Shown here: positions 51,686-61,309 of the stretch, in pieces
Numbering within the stretch: position 1 is the first letter of the stretch
Layout: each line of letters begins with the position of its first letter
NCBI RefSeq assembly: GCF_000252445.1
Contig: NC_017790.1
Location: 638,144 to 702,143 of the forward strand
Origin: Deinococcus gobiensis I-0
GTDB taxonomy: Bacteria; Deinococcota; Deinococci; Deinococcales; Deinococcaceae
Length of the DNA: 64,000 bases
Direction: 5' to 3'
Translations under genes and position numbers: made by a program
The notes under the pieces: generated by a model
Told to the model about the DNA's origin: nothing
Database searches by the model: none
What the model saw: the letters and a program-made list of their open reading frames with translations, nothing else

Positions 51686-52497
51686 GCGTGTCCCCGCCGC
51701 AGCAGTTCGCGGACCTCGGTCGCCGCCGCGAAGAAGCGGGGGTCCTCGCGCGTGTCGTCGCCGCGCGGGTGGGGCAGGTCGATGGGCACGATCCCCTCGA
51801 TCTTGCCGGGGCGGGCCGTCATGACGACCACGCGGCTGCTCAGGAACACGGCCTCGGAAATCGAGTGGGTCACGAAGACCACCGTCTTGCCCGTCTCGCG
51901 CCACAGCCGCAGCAGTTCGAGGTTCAGCATCTCGCGCGTGATCTCGTCGAGCGCCCCGAAGGGCTCGTCCATGAACAGCAGCGGCGGGTCGAAGGCCAGC
52001 GCCCGCGCGATGCTCACGCGCTGCTGCATGCCGCCCGAGAGCTGCCAGGGGTACGACCGCTCGAACTTCTCCAGCCCCACGAGCCGCAGCATCTCGCGCG
52101 CCCGCGCCTTGCGGTCGCCCGGCACGTTCATGACCTCCAGCGGCAGCAGCACGTTGCTCAGGACATTGCGCCACTCCATCAGCGCCGGGGCCTGGAACAC
52201 GTAGCCGTAGGCCCGGCGCCGCCGCGCGGCCTCCGGCGACTCGCCGCCGACCGTCAGCTCGCCCCCGGTCGGCCGGATGAGGTCGGCCATCAGCCGCAGC
52301 AGCGTGGTCTTGCCGCAGCCCGACGGCCCGATGAGCGAGATGAACTCGCCCGGCGCGATGTCGAGGTCGGCCCCCTGGAGCGCCACCGTCTGCCCCCCCG
52401 GCACCGGAAACACCATGCCGAGGTTGCGCGCCGACACGATGGGTGCGGCGGGGGAGAGGGGAGGCGGGGCCGTGGACGGGGATACGGTATGCGTCAC
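51682..52497 (-). CDS. ABC transporter ATP-binding protein (SsuB/TauB-like)
   Basis: This 271-residue ATPase powers the importer. It has Walker A GPSGCGKTTLL, the Q-loop VFQAPALMEWRNVLSNVLLP, the signature LSGGMQQRVSIARALAFDPP, Walker B LLFMDEPFGALD and the H-loop VVFVTHSISEAVFLS. All catalytic residues are kept. It is 86 bases downstream of dihydropyrimidinase and overlaps the permease gene. Confidence 0.95.
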   Translation of the reverse strand: MTHTVSPSTAPPPLSPAAPIVSARNLGMVFPVPGGQTVALQGADLDIAPGEFISLIGPSGCGKTTLLRLMADLIRPTGGELTVGGESPEAARRRRAYGYVFQAPALMEWRNVLSNVLLPLEVMNVPGDRKARAREMLRLVGLEKFERSYPWQLSGGMQQRVSIARALAFDPPLLFMDEPFGALDEITREMLNLELLRLWRETGKTVVFVTHSISEAVFLSSRVVVMTARPGKIEGIVPIDLPHPRGDDTREDPRFFAAATEVRELLRRGHA

Positions 52498-52583
52498 TGA
52501 AGTCTCCAGGAAGGTGGGAAGTGGTGAGGAGAGGCAGCGGGAGCGATATCGAGGGCGGTGGTGTTCCCACTCCCCACCCCCAC

Positions 52584-53948
52584 TTACCTGCGGAGCAACT
52601 GCCCCCGCCCCGGCGTCCCCACGAACTCGCCGCCGCGCACCGCCACCTCGCCGCGCACGGTGACGACCTCGGGGCGGCCGTCGATCTCGACCCCCTCGAA
52701 ACCGCTGTAGTCGTTGTTCATGTGCGAGGTCGCCGCCGAAATCTGGCCCCGGTAGGCCGGGTCGTAGACCACCAGATCGGCGTCGCTGCCCACGGCCACC
52801 GTGCCCTTGCGCGGGTATAGCCCGAAAATCTGCGCGCTGCGGGTGCTCGCGGCGTCCACGAAACGCTCCAGCCCCAGGTCGCCCCGGCTGACGCCGTAGG
52901 TGTACAGCAGATTCACCCGGTCCTCAATGGCCGGAATGCCGTTCGGGATGCGGGTGAAGTCGCCGTCGCCCATGTGCTTCTGCGCCACGTCGAAGGGGCA
53001 GTGGTCGGTCGCCACCGTGTCGATCTCGCCCGCCTTCAGGGCCGCCCACAGCCGTTCCTGGTTGGCCTGGTCACGCAGTGGCGGCGACATCACGTATTTG
53101 GCCCCCTCCACGCCGGGGCGCTCGGCGTAGGTCTTGTCCAGCGTCAGGTGCGGGATGACCACCTCCACGCTCAGGTCCACACCCCGCGCCCGCGCGTCCA
53201 GGGCGGCGTCGAGCGCGCGGGCGTTGCTCAGGTGCACCACGTACCCTTTTGCCCCCGTCATCTCGACGAAGGTGGCGAAGTGCGCGGTGCCCTCGGCCTC
53301 CACGCTCTCGGGGCGGCTGGGCTCGTGCCACTCGGGGCCGGTCTTGCCCTCGGCCAGGAGTTTCTGCTGCAATTCGGCCACCAGATCGGCGTTCTCGCAG
53401 TGGGCCGTGACGACCACGCCCAGTTCGGCGGCCAGCCGGCACACCCCGTACAGCGCGTGGTCGTCGATCCCGAAGGCCCCCTTATACGCCAGGAACACCT
53501 TGAAGGAGGTCATGCCCTCCGCGACCAGCCGGCGCAGCGCGGCCTCGGTCCCGTCGTCCCAGCGCGTCACGCCGAGGTGAAAGGTGTAGTCGCAGGCGCT
53601 CTGGCCCGCCGCCATGCCCGTCCAGGTCTGCCAGCCGTCCTCCAGCGCCTCGCTGCCCGCCGGGGCCAGCATCTCGATATAGGTGGTCGTGCCGCCGATC
53701 AGGGCCGCCTGCGAGCCGGTCGCGTGCGTGTCCTTGGCGAAGGTGCCCATGAACGGCAGGTGGATGTGGACGTGCGGGTCGATGAAGCCGGGAAACACGT
53801 ACTTGCCGCTGGCGTCGATGACCTGCGCGCCTTCGGGCACGGGCAGGTGCTCGCCGATCTGGGCGATCTGTTCGCCCTCGACGAGGATGTCGGCCTTGTA
53901 TCGCCGGCCGTCGGAGACGATTTCGCCGTTCTGGATGAGGAGGGTCAC
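52584..53948 (-). CDS. Dihydropyrimidinase (D-hydantoinase)
   Basis: This 454-residue enzyme opens 5,6-dihydrouracil or dihydrothymine to N-carbamoyl-beta-amino acids, the second step of reductive pyrimidine catabolism. The binuclear metal site is complete: HVHIHLPF, the carboxylated lysine in TSFKVFLAYKG, HCENADLV, VVHLSNARAL and TDHCPFDVAQKHMG. The start ATG 53948 opens with MTLLIQNGEIVSDGRRYKAD, as in the family. It lies between preA and the importer genes, fitting its pathway position. Confidence 0.95.
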   Translation of the reverse strand: MTLLIQNGEIVSDGRRYKADILVEGEQIAQIGEHLPVPEGAQVIDASGKYVFPGFIDPHVHIHLPFMGTFAKDTHATGSQAALIGGTTTYIEMLAPAGSEALEDGWQTWTGMAAGQSACDYTFHLGVTRWDDGTEAALRRLVAEGMTSFKVFLAYKGAFGIDDHALYGVCRLAAELGVVVTAHCENADLVAELQQKLLAEGKTGPEWHEPSRPESVEAEGTAHFATFVEMTGAKGYVVHLSNARALDAALDARARGVDLSVEVVIPHLTLDKTYAERPGVEGAKYVMSPPLRDQANQERLWAALKAGEIDTVATDHCPFDVAQKHMGDGDFTRIPNGIPAIEDRVNLLYTYGVSRGDLGLERFVDAASTRSAQIFGLYPRKGTVAVGSDADLVVYDPAYRGQISAATSHMNNDYSGFEGVEIDGRPEVVTVRGEVAVRGGEFVGTPGRGQLLRR

Positions 53949-54085
53949 GGGTCAGGACTCCTATGTGGATCGCCGTTGAGTCTCAGATCAACCGAGCGGA
54001 GCGGGTGGCGAAGAGAGGATGTCGGAGCCGAAATGGAGAGAGTTCGGCGCTTTCCCGGAAACTCGCGATGAGAGCTGCGACATCC

Positions 54086-55465
54086 TCAGTGGATCTCGAA
54101 GCCGTTCTCGGCCCGGAAGGCTTCCATTGCACCCCACTGCTGGGTCACGGCAGGCTGCTGGGCGCTGAGCTGGTCCCAGGTGACATGCGGGCGGTGGCTC
54201 GGCACGCTGACCATCTCGATGCAGCCGTCCACCGGGCACACGTTGGCGCACAGCGCGCAGCCCACGCAGTCCGACTCGCGGATGACCGGGCGCGGGCGGC
54301 CCACGCTGACCTCCTTGCCGCCCGCGCGCAGGTCGTAGCCGGGGTCCACCCGCACGCCCGCCGGATCGTGCAGGTCGATGCACTGGTGGGCCGTGTCGTT
54401 GCAGGCCACGTAGCAGAGGTTGCACCCGATGCACTTGTCGGCGTGGATGCGCGCCACCGCCTGATACCCCAGGTCGAGCTGCCCGAAGGTGCTCACCTGC
54501 GGCACCGCGCGGCCCGCCACGTCGTCGATGCTCGCAAAGCCCTTGTCGTCCATCCAGTTGCTCAGGCCGTCGATCATGTCCTCGACGATGCGGTAGCCGT
54601 AGTGCATGGCCGCCGTACACACCTGCACCGAGGTCGCGCCCAGCAGCAGGAATTCGGCGGCGTCGCGCCAGGTCTGGATGCCGCCCATGCCGCAGATGGG
54701 CACGCCGCTGCGGCGCACGTCCTCGTCAGTCACGAGTTCGGAGAGCAGGTTCAGGGCGATGGGCTTGACCGCCGGCCCCGCGTAGCCCCCGTGCGTGCCG
54801 CGCCCGCCGATGCTGGGCGTGATCTGGAGGGTGTCGAGGTCGACTTTCATGATCGAGTTGATGGTGTTGATGAGCGACAGAGCGTTGGCCCCGCCCGCCA
54901 GGGCCGCGTGCGCCGGCTCGGTGATCCGGGTGATGTTCGGCGTGAGCTTCACGATGACCGGCAGCCGGGTGACGCTGGTGACCCAGTGGGTGTTCAGCTC
55001 GCACATCTCGGGGACCTGCCCCACCGCCGCGCCCATGCCGCGCTCACTCATGCCCTGGGGGCAGCCGTAGTTCAGCTCGATGCCGTCGGCGCCGGTGTCC
55101 TCGATCATCATCACGATGTCGCGCCAGGCCTTGGGGTCGGCGTCCACCATCGCCGAGACGATCACGGCGCGGTCGGGCCACATCCGCTTGACCTCGGCGA
55201 TCTCGCGCAGGTTGACTTCCAGCGGGCGGTCGGAGATGAGTTCGACATTGTTGATGGCCAGCAGGCGCTGCCCGCCCAGCGACAGGCCGCTGTAGCGGTT
55301 GGAGATGTTCAGGACCGGCGCGCCGATGGTCTTCCAGACCGCGCCGCCCCAGCCGTACTCGAAGGCGCGGTGGATCTGCGCGCCCGAGTTGGTGGGCGGC
55401 GCCGAGGCCAGCCAGAAGGGATTGGGCGCGCGGATGCCCGCGAAATTCACGCTCAGGTCAGCCAT
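54086..55465 (-). CDS. preA: NAD-dependent dihydropyrimidine dehydrogenase subunit PreA
   Basis: This 459-residue subunit holds the FMN catalytic barrel, which reduces uracil and thymine, and a C-terminal ferredoxin part. The barrel starts MADLSVNFAGIRAPNPFWLA and contains IELNYGCPQGMSERGMGAAV and VKLTPNITRITEPAHAALAG. Two 4Fe-4S motifs follow: CIGCNLCYVAC and CVGCALCANVCP. The catalytic-loop cysteine is in NYGCPQGMS. The ATG at 55465 starts at the family N-terminus and overlaps the preT stop by 8 bases. It acts with PreT in one complex. Confidence 0.95.
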   Translation of the reverse strand: MADLSVNFAGIRAPNPFWLASAPPTNSGAQIHRAFEYGWGGAVWKTIGAPVLNISNRYSGLSLGGQRLLAINNVELISDRPLEVNLREIAEVKRMWPDRAVIVSAMVDADPKAWRDIVMMIEDTGADGIELNYGCPQGMSERGMGAAVGQVPEMCELNTHWVTSVTRLPVIVKLTPNITRITEPAHAALAGGANALSLINTINSIMKVDLDTLQITPSIGGRGTHGGYAGPAVKPIALNLLSELVTDEDVRRSGVPICGMGGIQTWRDAAEFLLLGATSVQVCTAAMHYGYRIVEDMIDGLSNWMDDKGFASIDDVAGRAVPQVSTFGQLDLGYQAVARIHADKCIGCNLCYVACNDTAHQCIDLHDPAGVRVDPGYDLRAGGKEVSVGRPRPVIRESDCVGCALCANVCPVDGCIEMVSVPSHRPHVTWDQLSAQQPAVTQQWGAMEAFRAENGFEIH

Positions 55466-56912
55466 GGGTGGTCTCCGGGATACCCGTCTGGGGATGGTGG
55501 GCCTGGGCATAGAGCGGCAGGTGCCGGACCTCGGTGGGTACCTCGGGCTTCAGGGTCACGTCGGCCTTATGTCCCAGCGCGGCGCTGATGCTCACCGCCG
55601 CGATCTTGCCGTCCTGCACGGCCATCACGGTGCTGGCGCTGCCGCGCACGCGCACGCAGTCGCCGCCCGCCCACACGCGGTCCAGGCTGGTGCGCAGGTT
55701 CCCGTCCACGGCGATGTACCCGCCGTCCAGCCCCAGCCCCAGCTCGGCGGCCAGCGCGGGCTTTTCCTGCCCGATGGCCTTGACCACCGCGTCGCAGGGC
55801 AGCACGAACTCGCTGCCGGGCACGGCCTCGGGGCGCGGGCGGCCGGAGGCGTCGGCGGCCCCCAGCGCCATCTTCACGCAGCGCAGGCCCGTAACCCCTC
55901 CCTGCCCGTCCAGCTCGACCCCGACCGGCTGTGTCAGGAAGGCGAAGCCGATGCCCTCGTGCAGCGCGAATTCGTACTCGTGGCGGTAGGCGGTCATCTC
56001 GGCCTCGGTGCGGCGGTACACCATCACGACCTCGGCCCCGGCGCGGCGGGCCATCGTCGCGGCGTCGATGGCGGTGTTGCCCGCCCCGATCACGGCCACG
56101 CGGCGCGCGGGCGGCAGGTCCTGGGGCCGCAGCTTGGCCGTCTCGATGAACTCTAGGCCGTCGAGGACCGCCTCCTCGCCGGGAATGCCCATCGCGGGCA
56201 CGGCCCCCAGGCCCAGGCCCAGGAATACGGCGTCGTGGTCCGCGAGCAGTCCGCTCAGGTCCGCGCGGGTCCGCAGTTCGTACCCGGTACGCACCTCGGC
56301 GCCCAGGGCACGGACCATCTCCACCTCGCGCTGGGCCACCTCGACCGGCTCGCGCAGCGAGATGATGCCGTAGGTCGAGAGGCCACCGGCCAGCTCGCGC
56401 TTTTCGAGCAGTGTCACCGCGTGCCCGGCCTTCGCCAGTTCGGCGGCGGCGCTGATCCCGGCCGGGCCGCTGCCGACCACCGCCACGCGCCGCCCGGTCG
56501 CCGGAGCAGGGGTAAACAGCGACAGGCCGCGCTCCTGCACGTGGTCCACGGCGTGGCGTTGCAGCCGCCCGATCTGGATGGGCTTGTGGTCGGCCCCCAG
56601 GACGCAGGCCCCCTCGCACAGCTCCTGCACCGGGCACACGCGGGCGCAGGTACCGCCCAGAAAGTTGCTCTCCAGGATGGTGCGCGCCGATCCGCGCAGG
56701 TTCCCGGTGCCGATCTTGCGGATGAAGGTCGGGATGTCGATGTGGGTCGGGCAGGCCTGCATGCACGGCGCGTCGTAGCAGTACAGGCAGCGGTTGGCCT
56801 CGACACTGGCCTCGTGCGCGGTCATGGGAGGCAGCAGTTCCTGCCAGGCGCTGCCGGTCGGGGAAAGGTCGGGGGCCGGAGAAGAAGCCTGCGGAGAGCC
56901 GGGCTGCGTCAT
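55458..56912 (-). CDS. preT: NAD-dependent dihydropyrimidine dehydrogenase subunit PreT
   Basis: This 484-residue subunit has an N-terminal iron-sulphur domain (CLYCYDAPCMQACPTHIDIP and CARVCPVQELCEGAC). FAD- and NADH-binding Rossmann domains follow (VAVVGSGPAGISAAAELAKA; VAVIGAGNTAIDAATMARRA). It feeds electrons from NADH to PreA. It is the first gene of the operon and is preceded by GAGG; no clear promoter is fixed, but the AT-rich island upstream (56990-57330) holds TTGACA on the minus strand near 57027-57032. Confidence 0.95.
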   Translation of the reverse strand: MTQPGSPQASSPAPDLSPTGSAWQELLPPMTAHEASVEANRCLYCYDAPCMQACPTHIDIPTFIRKIGTGNLRGSARTILESNFLGGTCARVCPVQELCEGACVLGADHKPIQIGRLQRHAVDHVQERGLSLFTPAPATGRRVAVVGSGPAGISAAAELAKAGHAVTLLEKRELAGGLSTYGIISLREPVEVAQREVEMVRALGAEVRTGYELRTRADLSGLLADHDAVFLGLGLGAVPAMGIPGEEAVLDGLEFIETAKLRPQDLPPARRVAVIGAGNTAIDAATMARRAGAEVVMVYRRTEAEMTAYRHEYEFALHEGIGFAFLTQPVGVELDGQGGVTGLRCVKMALGAADASGRPRPEAVPGSEFVLPCDAVVKAIGQEKPALAAELGLGLDGGYIAVDGNLRTSLDRVWAGGDCVRVRGSASTVMAVQDGKIAAVSISAALGHKADVTLKPEVPTEVRHLPLYAQAHHPQTGIPETTHG

Positions 56913-56993
56913 GAAGGAACCTCGTCAGGGCGTGAAGTCAGGCGCGGAGGTCGAAGGCCCGGTTCAACCCTCACGGGAGCTGCTTTAACCGTT

Positions 56994-57143
56994 ATGCATA
57001 ATCTTGAGGGAGATAGATCGGTCCTGTCAATCGCCTATCTAGCCCAAAGATGCGCTGAGACGTCGGTTTTCTATCAAATCCATTTGGTAGAAAAATTGGA
57101 CAGTCTGTCAAAAGAGAATATTGATGCAAAAAGACGCATATAA
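56994..57143 (+). CDS. Short AT-rich ORF (49 aa), possibly a sigma-factor-like remnant
   Basis: The frame opens MHNLEGDRSVLSIAYLAQRC and continues AETSVFYQIHLVEKLDSLSK to a stop at 57143. The segment LAQRCAE faintly recalls the start of some sigma-70-like proteins; this is a weak resemblance. Base composition is much richer in A/T than the neighbours. No good ribosome binding site is seen. It lies in the promoter region of preT on the other strand, so it may not be coding. Confidence 0.25.
   Translation: MHNLEGDRSVLSIAYLAQRCAETSVFYQIHLVEKLDSLSKENIDAKRRI
57067..57094. promoter_or_regulatory. 28-bp near-perfect palindrome upstream of preT
   Basis: Arms TTTTCTATCAAAT and ATTTGGTAGAAAA pair with one mismatch around a 2-base centre (CC). 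It lies 155 bases upstream of the preT start within AT-rich DNA. The symmetry suits a dimeric regulator; a CRP-like or PucR site is not recognised. Confidence 0.55.
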
Positions 57144-57212
57144 ATACTCTCTATGTTTTCCGATCATGTCTTGTAACCTCATCCAGGCGCGGCAAAGGTG
57201 GGGGTGGAGATC

Positions 57213-57320
57213 ATGACCAAAATGCATATTTCTGAATCATTCCTCAACGTTTTGCGAGATTGGCCGATCGAAGGCCCTAAAAAGGCCCTAATTTCTGTCA
57301 GAAGTCCAAAAATTTTTTGA
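57213..57320 (+). CDS. Short AT-rich ORF (35 aa) in the same island
   Basis: The ATG at 57213 follows GGTGGAG and opens MTKMHISESFLNVLRDWPIE, then GPKKALISVRSPKIF to a stop at 57320. Composition is unlike the neighbouring genes. A direct repeat AAGGCCCTAA occurs twice within it (57271-57280, 57282-57291). No family is recognised; it may be a small foreign or decayed gene. Confidence 0.25.
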   Translation: MTKMHISESFLNVLRDWPIEGPKKALISVRSPKIF

Positions 57321-57469
57321 CAAAACGCAGGATGGGGCGGTGTCGAGACAGAACGCCACGGCCCAGGCGGTTGAAGGGGTTGATGGTCCAGTCTATCCCT
57401 CGCCGGACCTGGGTCGGCCGGGCATAGGCGCGTGCCGGGCGCGGCTTTCCAGAGCGGTGTGCCTCACGG

Positions 57470-57475
57470 TATCTT
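57470..57475 (+). promoter_or_regulatory. -10 box TATCTT of the leaderless histidine kinase gene
   Basis: TATCTT ends 5 bases before the ATG at 57481 and no Shine-Dalgarno sequence is present. A -35 is not clear (TTTCC near 57446). Confidence 0.45.
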
Positions 57476-57480
57476 CAGCT

Positions 57481-59697
<2,217 letters not shown>

Positions 59698-59814
59698 GCC
59701 GCCCGCGCCGGGCCGAGCCGCAACGGCGCTGCAACGCCCCTCTGCCTAGCTTGGCCCTGTGCCCGTATGTCCGGCGTGCCCCGAGCGGGCCGCCACGTGC
59801 CCAGGAGGCCTGCC

Positions 59815-60483
59815 ATGAACGTGAGTGCCCGTCCGTCCCGGTTCCCGACCCGTCTGCGCCGCGCCCTCGCCCTGAGTCTGCTGCCGTCGGTGGCCCTCGC
59901 TGCGCCCACCACGCTGGTGCTGGGGGGGCAGCCGGTCACGCTGAACACCACCGTGATCGGCGGGGTCACGTATGTCCGGCTCACGGACCTCAAGGCGGCC
60001 CTCACGGCGCAGGGCGGGGCCAACGCCAAGGCCAGTGTCGAAGGCTGCGTGAACGAGTGGCTCTTCAACGGGATCGAGCGGCTGCGTGTCACGAAGGTCC
60101 GCCCGGTGCAGGACCGCTACTACGGTGACGGCTGGGGCGTGACGGTCGAGCTCAGGAACGGCGCGCAGGAAACGCTGACGCTGGACCACGCCGGCGTCGC
60201 GTACAACGGAGCGGTCAGTCTGGCTTTCGCCGACGGCGACAGCTGGAGCAAGAGCTGGCGCGAGGGCTGGCAGGACAAGACCTACGCCCGGCTGCAACAG
60301 GGCACCGGTACCGTCTACGAGTTTCAGATTTTTCCCGAAAGCCGGATGGAGGCGGCCGCCGTCGCCGCCTCCGCGCCCCAGAAGTTCCTGCTGGAAGTCG
60401 GCGCGAAGAACCCCGACCACGTCAAGGCCAACTTCAGCGTGTCCGACCCGAGTTTCCGCGTGGACCTGACCTGCCGGAAGTAG
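59815..60483 (+). CDS. Secreted hypothetical protein with copper-amine-oxidase-N-like segment
   Basis: This 222-residue protein has a signal-peptide-like start (RRALALSLLPSVALAAPTTL, cleaved after ALA). A short segment GQPVTLNTTVIGGVTYVRLT then resembles the stalk domain often called copper amine oxidase N-terminal. The rest (EWLFNGIERLRVTKVRPVQD, WGVTVELRNG) is strand-rich and not recognised. Start ATG 59815 has GGAGG 7 bases before it. Function unknown. Confidence 0.7.
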   Translation: MNVSARPSRFPTRLRRALALSLLPSVALAAPTTLVLGGQPVTLNTTVIGGVTYVRLTDLKAALTAQGGANAKASVEGCVNEWLFNGIERLRVTKVRPVQDRYYGDGWGVTVELRNGAQETLTLDHAGVAYNGAVSLAFADGDSWSKSWREGWQDKTYARLQQGTGTVYEFQIFPESRMEAAAVAASAPQKFLLEVGAKNPDHVKANFSVSDPSFRVDLTCRK

Positions 60484-60492
60484 GCCGGAAGG

Positions 60493-60526
60493 AGGGGGGC
60501 CAGCCACGCGGACGTGCTGCCCCCCT
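60493..60526. terminator. Imperfect hairpin between convergent genes
   Basis: AGGGGGGCCAGCCACG pairs with CGTGCTGCCCCCCT, with two unpaired C bases and a short loop. It lies between the convergent secreted-protein and FMN reductase genes. No long T-run follows. Confidence 0.5.
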
Positions 60527-60540
60527 GAGCCCTGCGAAGC

Positions 60541-61110
60541 TCAGGCCTCGCGGGCGGTCTTGAGGGCCCTGGCCCACCAGTTCAGCTCGTCGAGCATGGC
60601 CTGCACGCCCGGCTGGAGGTGCGCCATGTCCTCGAGGGCCGCGCCCTGCTGCCACGCCCCGAAGAAGTCCGCGCCCTGGATGTGAACGCCGGTCCGGGTC
60701 GGGGCCATCTGCAACTCGACCGCGATCTGCCGGAGCTGTTCGATGGCCCGCGCCGCGCCCACCGAGCCGTAGCCCACGAAGGCGGCGGGCTTCTTGTTCC
60801 ACTCGGGATAGGCGTAGTCCAGGGCGTTTTTCAGGACGGCGGTCGGGGCGTGGTTGTACTCGGCCGTCAGGAAGATATAGCCGTCGAATTCCGCGACCTT
60901 GTGCTGCCAGCGCACCGCGACCTCGTTCTGCGACGGAGCGTAGGCGTTCGAGGCGACCTCGTCGAAGAAGGGCAGGGGAAAGTCGCGCAGGTCCACGAAC
61001 TCGTAGTCGGCGTCGCTGCGCTGCGAGACGATGCCGCGCAGCCAGTCGGCCGGCTTGTCGGCGAAACGGGCAGCGCGCGTGCTGCCGATGATGACCGCAA
61101 TCTTGACCAT
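60541..61110 (-). CDS. NADPH-dependent FMN reductase family protein
   Basis: This 189-residue flavodoxin-like protein starts MVKIAVIIGSTRAARFADKP, with the FMN-phosphate loop GSTRAARFADKPA. It contains TAEYNHAPTAVLKNALDYAY and FVGYGSVGAARAIEQLRQIA, typical of NADPH:FMN/quinone reductases and azoreductases. It would reduce FMN or quinones; substrate unknown. It starts after GAGGAACTTC. Confidence 0.9.
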   Translation of the reverse strand: MVKIAVIIGSTRAARFADKPADWLRGIVSQRSDADYEFVDLRDFPLPFFDEVASNAYAPSQNEVAVRWQHKVAEFDGYIFLTAEYNHAPTAVLKNALDYAYPEWNKKPAAFVGYGSVGAARAIEQLRQIAVELQMAPTRTGVHIQGADFFGAWQQGAALEDMAHLQPGVQAMLDELNWWARALKTAREA

Positions 61111-61309
61111 GAAGTTCCTCCGAGGAGCAGGGATGGGCCGGCGCGGCAGCGGACCCGCCGCGCCGGCGTCACGCTAGCACGGGGCCGGACGCGGCCCGCC
61201 GGGCAGACCGTTTCCTGACAGGCGGCGGCGCATCATGAAGTTCCGGTAAACACTTCTTGAGCATCCTGTGGCCGGTCTGCCCCCCTTCCCCCGTTCAGGA
61301 GACGTTCCC

